Shown one piece after another: positions 1 to 7,407 of a stretch of 64,000 nt of DNA (the first letter of the stretch is position 1; each line of letters starts with the position of its first letter). A program made the translations under genes and the position numbers. The notes below the pieces were generated by a model, which saw only the letters and a program-made list of their open reading frames with translations, ran no database searches and was not told the origin of the DNA. The stretch lies in the NCBI GenBank assembly GCA_028715055.1, contig JAQTLE010000002.1:186001-250000 (forward strand). Direction: 5' to 3'. This DNA comes from Sulfurovaceae bacterium. GTDB taxonomy: Bacteria; Campylobacterota; Campylobacteria; Campylobacterales; Sulfurovaceae.

Positions 1-324
1 TTTTAGAAGCAGGGTAGATTTACCAATACCTGGACTACCACCGATAAGTGTAAGTGAGCTAGGAACAATACCTCCGCCAAGCACAAGGTCCAACTCTCTG
101 CTACCAGAGGTAAAACGAGTGATATCTTCTTGACAAACAGTTGTGATCGGCTGTGCAACTGAACTAGCGGATGTATTTTTGCTGCTTTCTTTTAGATATT
201 TGATCTGTTCGCTATTTAGCTCCATCATGCTATCCCATTCGCCGCAATTTGTGCATTTACCGATCCATCTAGGAGTTTGAAATCCACACGCTTGACATTC
301 AAATAGAGTTTTTTGCTTTGCCAT
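1..324 (-). CDS. radA: DNA repair protein RadA, N-terminal part (runs off window)
   Basis: RadA is a RecA-like ATPase that helps branch migration during recombinational repair. The start ATG is at 324-322 and the gene leaves the window at position 1, so only about 108 codons are visible. A four-cysteine zinc finger (C10, C13, C24, C27, with RWIGKCTNCGEW around the second pair) is followed by a linker and the Walker A motif GGSPGIGKST near residues 97-106. This order is diagnostic of RadA. It is read leftward, away from the tRNA and prophage. Confidence 0.95.
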   Translation of the reverse strand, partial: MAKQKTLFECQACGFQTPRWIGKCTNCGEWDSMMELNSEQIKYLKESSKNTSASSVAQPITTVCQEDITRFTSGSRELDLVLGGGIVPSSLTLIGGSPGIGKSTLLLK

Positions 325-435
325 GTATTACCCTTGCTGTGTTAATAAAGTAAGTATAGCATGCTAGAAAATGTTGGATAAAAAATATTGCAAATTGTTA
401 TATTTTGATAATTTTGTATGATTTTTTGGAGATTT

Positions 436-512
<77 letters not shown>

Positions 513-570
513 ATATAAAAATGTATTTCGAATTTCAAGTTGTAGATATTAAAAAAGTATAAGTCTAGAT

Positions 571-618
571 TTGGTTGCGGGAGCCAGATTTGAACTGACG
601 ACCTTTGGGTTATGAGCC
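571..618. repeat. attL: displaced 3' part of tRNA-fMet copy 2
   Basis: These 48 bases are identical to 10715-10762, which is the 3' part of tRNA-fMet copy 2 from the anticodon loop to the encoded CCA. After the shared core the sequence diverges at once (ATAAAC here, CAACGAGC in the tRNA). This is the left attachment repeat left by site-specific integration; it is a tRNA fragment, not a working gene. Confidence 0.93.
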
Positions 619-734
619 ATAAACTTTTGGAAGTATATCACAGTTTTTTGATAGAACGCTGATTATGTTAATCTTTTTGCTAGTTTTTCTTCTTTTTTCT
701 TTGTATCTTCAAGATTTCCTTACTTAAATGCTAA

Positions 735-920
735 ACAAGGCGTTAGCCGTCCGATTGAGTTTGACCCAATCGGTGCGAATATGAGCCTTTTTGTGGTCCT
801 GCAATCGCAGAATGCAGGACGTATTTACAAAAAGAGCGAGTAGATGATAAATAGCGACTAAGGAGCTGTGCATTTTGCCACTTGTGGCCATAAATGCATA
901 AGCGACGTAAGTCGCCTTGT
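735..920. other. Multi-hairpin noncoding domain, probable phage origin/packaging region
   Basis: No convincing gene lies between the attL core and 948. The segment is dense in inverted repeats: CCGATTG/CAATCGG (751-757, 767-773), GTCCTGCA/TGCAGGAC (796-803, 813-820) flanked by TTTTTGT/ACAAAAA, TGCATTT/AAATGCA (869-875, 892-898) and GCGAC/GTCGC (902-906, 911-915). ACAAGGCG at 735-742 pairs with CGCCTTGT at 913-920, closing the whole domain (it competes with the last local hairpin). Filamentous phages keep the rolling-circle origin and packaging signal in such a region; the assignment is inference. Confidence 0.6.
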
Positions 921-947
921 CTATTTATCAAAAGTTGTTCAATACTC

Positions 948-1295
948 CTAGTTTTTCATTTGTCTTAGTACTTCTTCTTTTGCTTTTAATCTTTCTTCTT
1001 CATTATCTGTCGGTTTAATTATTTCGTTTTTTGGTGTTTGTTTAATTGTCTCGTTTGTTGTTGTTATTTGAGTTTGTGGTATTTGTATTTGTGGCATTTG
1101 TATTTGAGGAACATCGCTTATTTTTTTAAACATTTGATTTGTTGTTTTTGTCATTTCATTTATTGTTTTTAAATTTTCTTTTGCTTGGTCTTCTACTCTT
1201 TGCAACATTATCGATTCTTGTATTTTATTAATTATAAATATTATTATTAGTATTCCTATTATTATAAAAATTGTTTTTTCTGTTTTTTTGTCCAT
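948..1295 (-). CDS. Small membrane-anchored coiled-coil phage protein, unknown
   Basis: A 115-residue protein starts at 1295 behind an AAAGGA ribosome site and lies 11 bases downstream of the HTH gene, so the two form a leftward operon. Residues 8-24 are a strong membrane helix rich in isoleucine. A helical, probably coiled-coil stretch follows, then repeats of the type PQIQMPQIQIPQTQI near residues 62-77 and a charged tail. I do not recognise the family. Its position next to the putative repressor suggests a lysogeny or superinfection role, which is only a guess. Confidence 0.6.
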   Translation of the reverse strand: MDKKTEKTIFIIIGILIIIFIINKIQESIMLQRVEDQAKENLKTINEMTKTTNQMFKKISDVPQIQMPQIQIPQTQITTTNETIKQTPKNEIIKPTDNEEERLKAKEEVLRQMKN

Positions 1296-1306
1296 ACATG
1301 ATCCTT

Positions 1307-1507
1307 TTATTTTAGTTCAAATTTACCACTGCTTGCTTTTAATTCTATTTCTTTGAGTTTTTTAAGTAGCTTTTCAGTTTCTTCTATGGATTTATCTGTT
1401 TGTAGTCCTAGATTAATTAATCTGACAAGTTCAGGTTTTTCTCTTTCCCATTGATTTAATGTTTGTCTTGCGACTCCTATTAAGTCTGCTAGTTCTTGTT
1501 TTGTCAT
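1307..1507 (-). CDS. Small HTH DNA-binding protein, probable phage repressor
   Basis: A 66-residue protein whose first half is a helix-turn-helix (KQELADLIGVARQTLNQWER, residues 3-22), followed by a leucine-rich helical tail that could dimerise. The start at 1507 has an AAAAAGG site about 10 bases upstream. It is transcribed divergently from the integrase, with a 19-bp near-palindrome between them, the usual layout of a phage repressor and its operator. Cro/C1-type function is inferred from size and position. Confidence 0.75.
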   Translation of the reverse strand: MTKQELADLIGVARQTLNQWEREKPELVRLINLGLQTDKSIEETEKLLKKLKEIELKASSGKFELK

Positions 1508-1627
1508 TTTATATTACCTTTTTAGTAAATTTGTCAAATTATTTAACAATTTAATATTTTTTTAAGTTAAATAATGTTACATTTTCTTTAAATATGTAAT
1601 ATTATTTTACATTTAGGAGCTGTTAAA
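1508..1627. promoter_or_regulatory. Divergent control region between repressor and integrase
   Basis: This AT-rich spacer separates two divergent phage genes. It contains the near-palindrome TTGTCAAAT-T-ATTTAACAA at 1531-1549 (one mismatch in nine pairs), a further GTTAAAT half-site nearer int, and ATGTAA/TTACAT inverted elements close to the integrase start. The integrase ribosome site is TAGGAGC just before the ATG at 1628. Operator function is inferred. Confidence 0.55.
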
Positions 1628-2551
1628 ATGAAAGTTTATGAAATATACAAATACTACGAAAACTTTAAACGTCCGATTGTATCTGTTCGTACGTTTAATT
1701 CAAATAAGAGTAATTATTATACTCATATTCATCCAGTGTTTGGAGATAAGGAATTTTTTCAGCTCAAGTATATAGATTATCAAAATTTTGTTAATAATCT
1801 GCTTTCAATCAATCTTAAACCTAAAACAATCAAAAATATACTTATTGTTCTTCAAGGTTTGTATAAACTTGCAAAGAAAAACGATTGGTACACTGGAGAG
1901 AATTATCTCTCTTTTGTTGAGCTTCCACGATTTGATAATCGTAGATATTTTACTCTTGATGTTGCTATCCAAAAAGCATATATAAAAGCTATTCTTGATT
2001 TTAAAGAATTTATATATAAAGATATATTTATATTTCTTCTCCATGGTCGCCGATTAAATGAAGTTCTCGGCTTAAAATGGGAACAAATAGATTTAACTAG
2101 TGAAATTATGTATCTTCCATATATGCAAAATAAAGCTAGAAAAAATCTTTCTTTTAAACTTACTGAAACTCAATTAAAAATTCTTAGACTTCATTATGCT
2201 ATTGCTTATGATAGACAATGTACTCCTTTTGTTAGTGGTTATGTATTTGTTAATCCTCAAACTATGACTAGATTTAATCATGTAAAAAATGCTTGGAATA
2301 GGCTTTTAGATAATGCCGGACTTCCTCGTATGCGTATTCATGATGTACGACATCTTGTCGCTACTTATCTTATAAATAATCTAAAAATATCTATTGAAAT
2401 AGTTTCTCATTTGTTAGGTCATAGTGATATAAAAATAACTCAAAGATATATCAATCCTGAACCTGCAAATGCTAAAAAAGCTATGGATCAGCTTCTCGGT
2501 AGTGTAAATTTATTTGATAACTTGGCATTAGGCAATCGTTGCTCTAAGTAA
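1628..2551 (+). CDS. Tyrosine-family phage integrase
   Basis: A 307-residue site-specific recombinase. The catalytic set is visible: R142 in GRRLNEVLGLKW, H238-x-x-R241 in HDVRH, H265 in LLGHSD and the nucleophile Y274 in TQRYINP. The N-terminal 100 residues look like the usual SAM-like core-binding domain. It presumably integrates the phage circle at the tRNA-fMet 3' part, matching the 48-bp repeats found at both ends. The start ATG has a good TAGGAGC ribosome site. Confidence 0.95.
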   Translation: MKVYEIYKYYENFKRPIVSVRTFNSNKSNYYTHIHPVFGDKEFFQLKYIDYQNFVNNLLSINLKPKTIKNILIVLQGLYKLAKKNDWYTGENYLSFVELPRFDNRRYFTLDVAIQKAYIKAILDFKEFIYKDIFIFLLHGRRLNEVLGLKWEQIDLTSEIMYLPYMQNKARKNLSFKLTETQLKILRLHYAIAYDRQCTPFVSGYVFVNPQTMTRFNHVKNAWNRLLDNAGLPRMRIHDVRHLVATYLINNLKISIEIVSHLLGHSDIKITQRYINPEPANAKKAMDQLLGSVNLFDNLALGNRCSK

Positions 2552-2562
2552 GTCCAAGCATT

Positions 2563-2601
2563 GTGCGGTTTTCAGCTCACCGCACTAATGATAATGAGCT
2601 G
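2563..2601 (+). promoter_or_regulatory. Possible H-type RNA pseudoknot upstream of the 2628 gene
   Basis: Two interleaved 6-bp stems can form: GTGCGG (2563-2568) with CCGCAC (2580-2585), and CAGCTC (2573-2578), lying in the first loop, with GAGCTG (2596-2601). The crossing order is that of an H-type pseudoknot. It ends about 16 bases before the AAAGGA ribosome site of the next gene. Phage T4 gene 32 mRNA is a known case of a pseudoknot controlling synthesis of a single-stranded-DNA-binding protein; the parallel here is inference. Confidence 0.5.
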
Positions 2602-2627
2602 TAAAAAATAACATAAAGGAAACACAA

Positions 2628-3011
2628 ATGGCTGTACTAATTAAAAAAGGATTTGACATGAAATATGAAGTTCATGAAATCGGGTCTGTTAAAGTTGTTC
2701 AAAGTGGCGAATTTCAAGGCAATAAATACAATTCTAGTGTTCAATTTAAAGCTATCAATGTAGAACAGAACATTGATCCTGATTTGGGTATCGTAGATAA
2801 AGAGTATATTTTCTCTTTTAAAGTATATTGTAAAGATGAAGATTTGAAACAATTCAATTCTTGGCTTCGTTCACTTGACACAAAAACTAAACCCCTTGTT
2901 TTAACTGGTACTTTGCCTATATCTCAAGGTAAAGATACTTTTAGCGTAACTAGTTATCTAAACGCTAATGACATTATGACTCTCAATGGTGCTGTAAAAA
3001 CTACTAAGTAG
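2628..3011 (+). CDS. Small phage protein in the position of the ssDNA-binding protein
   Basis: A 127-residue soluble protein between the integrase and the coat gene, where filamentous phages often keep the protein that coats replicated single strands. The sequence alternates beta-prone stretches (SVKVVQSGEFQGNKYNSSVQ; KPLVLTGTLP; DTFSVTSYL) as expected of an OB-like fold, but I see no signature, so the function is inferred from position. Two starts are possible: ATG 2628 (AAAGGA, spacing 7) and ATG 2658 (AAAGGA, spacing 6). The latter would remove ten residues. Confidence 0.6.
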   Translation: MAVLIKKGFDMKYEVHEIGSVKVVQSGEFQGNKYNSSVQFKAINVEQNIDPDLGIVDKEYIFSFKVYCKDEDLKQFNSWLRSLDTKTKPLVLTGTLPISQGKDTFSVTSYLNANDIMTLNGAVKTTK

Positions 3012-3022
3012 TAATTTCTTCA

Positions 3023-3084
3023 AAGCCTACATTTGTCCCCTTGTTGTAGGCTTGAAAGAGGTTGCCCCTCTCGACCACAGGTCG
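3023..3084 (+). promoter_or_regulatory. Three consecutive hairpins before the coat gene
   Basis: Back-to-back stem-loops AAGCCTACA/TGTAGGCTT (3023-3031, 3045-3053), AGAGG/CCTCT (3057-3061, 3067-3071) and CGACC-ACA-GGTCG (3072-3084) fill the leader of the major coat gene. No clean T-run follows, so they are more likely an mRNA processing or stabilising structure, or an attenuator, than a simple terminator. Confidence 0.45.
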
Positions 3085-3114
3085 TTAAGAAACTTTTTTG
3101 TAAAAGGATATTCA

Positions 3115-3345
3115 ATGAAAATTGTTAGACGTAATTTGGCTAAAGCTTCTCAAGCTTTTCAATCTGGTAAGGCTAAAGTTTTAGCTGTTGGTTCTGCTGT
3201 TGTTGTTGGTGCTACTGGTGCAATGGCTGGTGATTTAGTTATGCCAACTGTTGATTATACAGATTTGTATAGTGCAGGTACTCTTGCGATCGGTGTTTCC
3301 GTTGTGATTATGCTCATTCGTAGAGCTATTCATCTTTTCCATTAA
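3115..3345 (+). CDS. Major coat protein precursor (pVIII-like)
   Basis: The precursor is 76 residues, starting at the ATG at 3115 behind AAAAGGA (an upstream in-frame start at 3052 lacks such a site). It has a basic, unusually long leader, a hydrophobic core LAVGSAVVVGATGAMA and a likely signal-peptidase cut after A38. The mature protein of about 38 residues has an acidic start (GDLVMPTVDYTD), one membrane helix (about 52-68) and a basic end (RRAIHLFH). This is the exact design of filamentous phage major coat proteins, whose basic tail contacts the DNA. A terminator hairpin follows directly. Confidence 0.88.
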   Translation: MKIVRRNLAKASQAFQSGKAKVLAVGSAVVVGATGAMAGDLVMPTVDYTDLYSAGTLAIGVSVVIMLIRRAIHLFH

Positions 3346-3349
3346 TGGA

Positions 3350-3367
3350 TTACCCCTTTTGGGGTAA
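3350..3367 (+). terminator. Terminator-like hairpin behind the coat gene
   Basis: TTACCCC-TTTT-GGGGTAA forms a perfect 7-bp stem a few bases after the coat stop codon, followed by AT-rich sequence. Filamentous phages commonly have a terminator just behind the major coat gene, so that coat message is more abundant than downstream messages. Confidence 0.75.
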
Positions 3368-3394
3368 ATTATAATAAAAAAGGAAATTTTATAA

Positions 3395-3778
3395 ATGATA
3401 AAAATTATTTTATTGTCTTTGTTATTTTTAACATTTTCAAATGCTTCTCTTAATATTGATGGTGTTTGTTACACTCTTACAGTTTTAGATAATCAATATA
3501 CTTTTACAAATGATAGTGATAATTCTACTTTTACAATAAATCAAACTCAATGGGATAATTTAATTAATGCTGGATTAAATACTAGTGATGATAAATATTA
3601 TTGGGATACAACAACTCAAACTTGTAAATTGCCTGATACTGCTGTTCAAACTGAAGATAATAATTATACATTGCAACAACTTCATATTGATTACAATCAA
3701 TATAATTTTTTGATGGCTTTAAATGGTTTGTTGATTGGTTTTGCTTTTTTAGCTTCTGTTTTGTTTATATTATCTTAG
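3395..3778 (+). CDS. Secreted single-pass phage protein, probable minor virion or adsorption partner
   Basis: 127 residues with a signal peptide (MIKIILLSLLFLTFSNAS), a polar middle rich in N, D and T containing two cysteines (C25, C72), and a C-terminal membrane helix (about 105-126). This layout resembles a small relative of the adsorption protein encoded just downstream. The ribosome site AAAAAGGAAA lies about 9 bases before the start. I do not recognise a family; a virion-tip role is inferred from topology and position. Confidence 0.7.
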   Translation: MIKIILLSLLFLTFSNASLNIDGVCYTLTVLDNQYTFTNDSDNSTFTINQTQWDNLINAGLNTSDDKYYWDTTTQTCKLPDTAVQTEDNNYTLQQLHIDYNQYNFLMALNGLLIGFAFLASVLFILS

Positions 3779-3786
3779 GAATTTTT

Positions 3787-3879
3787 ATGACTGCTTTTTA
3801 TTATTTTTTTGGTTTTGATTTAAAAATTTTAATACCAATGCTTATTGTTGTTGGTGCTATATCTCTTTTCAAGGATTAA
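3787..3879 (+). CDS. 30-residue hydrophobic peptide, candidate minor coat protein
   Basis: The ORF encodes MTAFYYFFGFDLKILIPMLI and ten more residues ending in SLFKD, essentially one membrane helix with a lysine near the end. It starts behind TAGGAATTTTT and lies 8 bases after the previous gene. Size and topology match pVII/pIX-type tip proteins of filamentous phages (about 30 residues), so it is probably real despite its length. The exact homology cannot be shown here. Confidence 0.6.
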   Translation: MTAFYYFFGFDLKILIPMLIVVGAISLFKD

Positions 3880-3883
3880 TATT

Positions 3884-3967
3884 ATGGATTTCAAAAAACA
3901 ATATACATGGTTAGAGTTTATTCAATTAGAAATTTTATATTTTTCAAGATTGGATTATAGATCATGA
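3884..3967 (+). CDS. 27-residue phage peptide coupled to the adsorption gene
   Basis: A short ORF (MDFKKQYTWLEFIQLEIL and nine more residues) begins 4 bases after the 30-residue gene, with AAGGA 8 bases before its ATG, and ends in an ATGA overlap with the adsorption gene. The good ribosome site plus overlap suggest that it is translated, either as a small protein or as a coupling leader. No function can be assigned. Confidence 0.45.
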   Translation: MDFKKQYTWLEFIQLEILYFSRLDYRS

Positions 3968-5817
3968 ATAAAATATTTTTAATTATTCTTTTTTCTGTTT
4001 TTAGTCATGCGCTTGTATCTGTCACTGAGTCTGATTTTCATACTTGTCCTACTGGCAAAGAATTAATTTTTTTATCACAGTCTGTTGTTGTTCATGCTGA
4101 TATATCTTCCACTAATAGTGGTTTTCAAACTCCAGATACTCCTTTTTATTTTTTAAATTCTGCTGGTTCTGATAGTCGTGTTATTTATATTTATAATACT
4201 CCATATTATACTAGTCCATATTGGTATAATGATCGTACAATTAAAAATTATCAATGTCAATTAAAAACTTGCCCAACTGGTACAAAATGGGATTATCAAT
4301 CACAAACTTGTAAGGATTATAATCCATGTACTGCTTCTCAACATTTAGAAAATAATGGTTCTTGTTCTCAAATTTGTCCAACATCTATGAAAATTGGTCG
4401 TTGGAATTCATCTACTGATTATCAATGTTTGCCAAATAATGATATTTCTCCTGCTGATTGTCTTAATATTCCTGGTTCTGCTTATTCTTCTCCTACTCAA
4501 GATTTGTTATCTATGGGTGGTTTAACTGATTTGTTACTTGGTCCTGGTTGCTATGATCTTAATAATGTTAATAATCAGTTTTTAGATGGAATTATGCAAC
4601 TTACTGGTGCAGGTGCTACTATTATGCAATTATTGCCTTTTGGTAAATTAAATAAATTTAAAGAAGCATTTGAGTTATTGGGATTGCCTTTTAAACCTAA
4701 AGAAGAGGTTGAGAGTTTAGCTTTAGATTGGTATAAAGAAAATATTTATGATCCTGCTGTTGAGTCTAATAATTTAGAACATTTAGCAGGAAAAGACTTA
4801 GATGTTATTGATATGGATATTGTTCCTAATCCAAATGGTGGTCCTGATATAGTTCAACCACATGTAAATATAAAACCTGATGACGGTAATAATATAATTG
4901 ATATAAATGTTAATCCTTCTTTGAGAACTAATGAAAATTATCCTAATACTAATGATTTAACTGAAATAACTCCTGAGTCACTTCAAACAAAAGTTATGTT
5001 GGATATTAAACCTTATTTTGATGTTCCTACATCTACTTTATCTCAAATTAATAGTCGTACAACTGTTAATTTACCTGTTACTACTAATGCTTCAGGTACT
5101 ACTTTTGTATCTGTTCCTGCAACTTCTACTCTTATTGGTTCTCATACTATAGGAGATACTACCGCATTAACTCATACTATTACTATGCCAAATTCTAATA
5201 TTAGTATTGAAACTACTACTTATGTATCTAATGGTCAAGTATCTAGCCAATCATCAAAAATATCTTATCCATATACTACAACTAATGGTGCTTCTACTTT
5301 TACTGGTTCATATACAAATTCTAATCCAGGTACTACCGGACAGACTTCTTATTCTACTTCTACTCCAACAAGTACTAATAATACTACTGGTTCAACTACT
5401 ACAAATCCGAGTACTACTCAAAATCCAGTTACTGATCCAAATACTAATATTGATACTTTAACACCACAGTTAAACGATTTATTAAATTATACTCCTGTTT
5501 ATACTCCACAGATTGCTGACGCAGTTAATAAAGAGTCTGCTTATATGGATGATACATTAAATTATTTAAATAGTTTCAAAGATAATATTGATAATTTATC
5601 TGCTCAATTTAATAATATGTTAAATCAATTGCAGGGTTTACCTCCTATACAAGAAAAAACGGGTACTTGTGTTGTCGTAGCTACTTGGCACGGTTGGTCA
5701 CAATCTTATGATTATTGCGATTGGTTTTTACCTTATAAAGCTTTGGTTTCTACTTTTTTATCTCTTACTGGCGCCTTCATTGTTGCTCGTTTTGCTGTTC
5801 GTAATTTAAATAGATAG
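3964..5817 (+). CDS. Adsorption (attachment) protein, TspB/pIII-like
   Basis: 617 residues and the largest phage gene. It has a signal peptide (about 1-17), a cysteine-containing N-terminal region, a long threonine/serine/asparagine-rich low-complexity zone (about 340-500) and a C-terminal membrane helix (about 590-612) preceded by a conserved-looking Cys/Trp patch (TCVVVATWHGW, YDYCDWFLPYKALVS). The Cys-Trp-CDW-helix ending resembles the TspB C-terminal family of inovirus attachment proteins. It would sit at the virion tip and bind a host pilus or receptor. The variable middle fits a host-range determinant. Confidence 0.8.
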   Translation: MNKIFLIILFSVFSHALVSVTESDFHTCPTGKELIFLSQSVVVHADISSTNSGFQTPDTPFYFLNSAGSDSRVIYIYNTPYYTSPYWYNDRTIKNYQCQLKTCPTGTKWDYQSQTCKDYNPCTASQHLENNGSCSQICPTSMKIGRWNSSTDYQCLPNNDISPADCLNIPGSAYSSPTQDLLSMGGLTDLLLGPGCYDLNNVNNQFLDGIMQLTGAGATIMQLLPFGKLNKFKEAFELLGLPFKPKEEVESLALDWYKENIYDPAVESNNLEHLAGKDLDVIDMDIVPNPNGGPDIVQPHVNIKPDDGNNIIDINVNPSLRTNENYPNTNDLTEITPESLQTKVMLDIKPYFDVPTSTLSQINSRTTVNLPVTTNASGTTFVSVPATSTLIGSHTIGDTTALTHTITMPNSNISIETTTYVSNGQVSSQSSKISYPYTTTNGASTFTGSYTNSNPGTTGQTSYSTSTPTSTNNTTGSTTTNPSTTQNPVTDPNTNIDTLTPQLNDLLNYTPVYTPQIADAVNKESAYMDDTLNYLNSFKDNIDNLSAQFNNMLNQLQGLPPIQEKTGTCVVVATWHGWSQSYDYCDWFLPYKALVSTFLSLTGAFIVARFAVRNLNR

Positions 5818-5828
5818 GAGGTTTTTTT

Positions 5829-6260
5829 ATGACAATTTTAATGAATTTGATTTTTAGTTTTGTAATCGATTTGATTGCTTGGATTATTAAAAAGTTAGCA
5901 TTTAAACTTTCTTTTATTGCGATTTTACGTGTTTTTCAAGGTATATTTTTTGCTATTGCTGTTGCTGCTTTTGTTGCTTTTTTGAGCTTGATTAACAAAG
6001 TTTATACTATTTTGCATAGTTTTATTATTGATTATAATAATTTTCATGTTTCGGCAGTCGCTGGTCCAAATGATTTTGGCTCAATTTTTTTAGGTTTGCT
6101 TGATAGTACTGGTATTGGTCTTGCATTTGCTACAACTATAAATTTATATATTTTGGTTTTTTTACTTCTATTGACTAAATTCTTATATGAGAAATATATA
6201 TTTATTCAAGAGATTATATATCGTTTCGTTAATGATATTGTTCAGGTTTCTGTCAAATGA
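5829..6260 (+). CDS. Multi-pass membrane minor coat protein (pVI-like)
   Basis: 143 residues with a strong AGGAGG ribosome site, 11 bases after the adsorption gene. Three to four hydrophobic segments are visible (about 3-20, 24-60, 85-120). In inoviruses a small multi-spanning protein directly between the adsorption protein and the Zot-type ATPase is the usual tip partner (pVI, DUF2523-like). Assignment rests on position and topology. Confidence 0.7.
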   Translation: MTILMNLIFSFVIDLIAWIIKKLAFKLSFIAILRVFQGIFFAIAVAAFVAFLSLINKVYTILHSFIIDYNNFHVSAVAGPNDFGSIFLGLLDSTGIGLAFATTINLYILVFLLLLTKFLYEKYIFIQEIIYRFVNDIVQVSVK

Positions 6261-6354
6261 TTTACTTTAATTTTAGCCTCGATTTTTTTATTAGAAATAG
6301 TATTGATAATAAAAAAATGAGGACACAAACGAAGTGCGTGAGAGGATACATGTT

Positions 6355-7407
6355 ATGATCTATTTAGTTACTGGTGTTCCTCGTTCAGGTAAGACTTATT
6401 ATGTTGTTAAGAATTTGGTAGATTTTGCAAAAAATGGTAAGTATAAAAATATTTATACCAATATAAATGGTTTGAAAATTGATGAGTTAAATAAGCTTAA
6501 TTCAAAAGTAAAATTTCATCAATTAAATTATGATGATTTATATTTGCAAATGCAAGAAGAGCTTAATTTTTTTAATGTAAATTCACGATTAAATAACTAT
6601 GATAATGAAGTTAAAAAAGCAGGTATCTATAAAAATTATATTGGTTCTTTAGTTGTTCTTGATGAAGCTCACATGATTTTACCAAAAAATGATAAAGTTG
6701 TAGAGCGTTTTTTTACTTATCATGGACATTTTAAAATTGATATGTATCTTCTTACACAAGCAAAAGATTTACTTGATAAAATTCTTATTCGCAATTGTGA
6801 TGATATGGTAATTGCTCAACCTACTAAAAAAAGATTTTTTGGTACTTCTTTGAGATATTTTTTCTACAATTCTACTAAAGCTTATGATAAAAATATTTAT
6901 GAGCGTAAAACATTTTTTTTAGATAAAAAAATTGCTTCTTATTATGATACTGGATCAATTAATACTTCTAAACCTATTTTTTTACAATTTCTTTTACCTA
7001 TTTTTGGTCTTGCTGTTTCTGCTTATTTATTTTATTTTTTTGTTATTGATAAAAATGTATCTTCTGATAAAAATGTATCTTCTGATAAAAATACATCATT
7101 GACTAATTCTCATATTGTTAATAACTTTGCTATTAATTCTAATAATATTCATTATTTAATTTGTTATCAAAATGGCAATTGTCATATTAAAAACAATTCT
7201 TATACTTTTACTCGTGAAACGATTTTTAAAATCTTTAATGCTTATAAATGTCGTACTTTAGTTACTCAAGTTTCTTTCGGTAAATCGGATTTGGTTTTTA
7301 CTTGTGATGATAATAATTTTAATTCTATTTTGGAGGTGTTAAATGATAAAAAAGATAAAATTAATACTGCTGTTATTAATAACTCTTTATCTTCAAAGCT
7401 CTTTTAG
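6355..7407 (+). CDS. Zot-domain phage assembly ATPase (pI-like)
   Basis: 350 residues from ATG 6355, which has AGAGGA 8 bases upstream; the GTG at 6334 is a less likely start. Walker A is GVPRSGKT (7-14) and Walker B is SLVVLDEAH (D103-E104). A single membrane helix (about 209-231) separates the cytoplasmic motor from a periplasmic tail. Just after the helix lies a short tandem repeat (VSSDKN twice, then a variant). The protein drives virion extrusion through the secretin encoded next. Its 3' end overlaps the secretin gene by 65 bases. Confidence 0.9.
   Translation: MIYLVTGVPRSGKTYYVVKNLVDFAKNGKYKNIYTNINGLKIDELNKLNSKVKFHQLNYDDLYLQMQEELNFFNVNSRLNNYDNEVKKAGIYKNYIGSLVVLDEAHMILPKNDKVVERFFTYHGHFKIDMYLLTQAKDLLDKILIRNCDDMVIAQPTKKRFFGTSLRYFFYNSTKAYDKNIYERKTFFLDKKIASYYDTGSINTSKPIFLQFLLPIFGLAVSAYLFYFFVIDKNVSSDKNVSSDKNTSLTNSHIVNNFAINSNNIHYLICYQNGNCHIKNNSYTFTRETIFKIFNAYKCRTLVTQVSFGKSDLVFTCDDNNFNSILEVLNDKKDKINTAVINNSLSSKLF

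Noticed and set aside
743-931. 62-residue frame on the minus strand in the hairpin region
   Set aside because: It consists of the inverted repeats read through, lacks a ribosome site and has no protein-like pattern; the segment is better explained as the phage origin/packaging domain.
6355-7407. Zot-domain protein as a toxin
   Set aside because: The domain is the phage assembly ATPase in its normal gene context; nothing in the sequence supports a toxin role.
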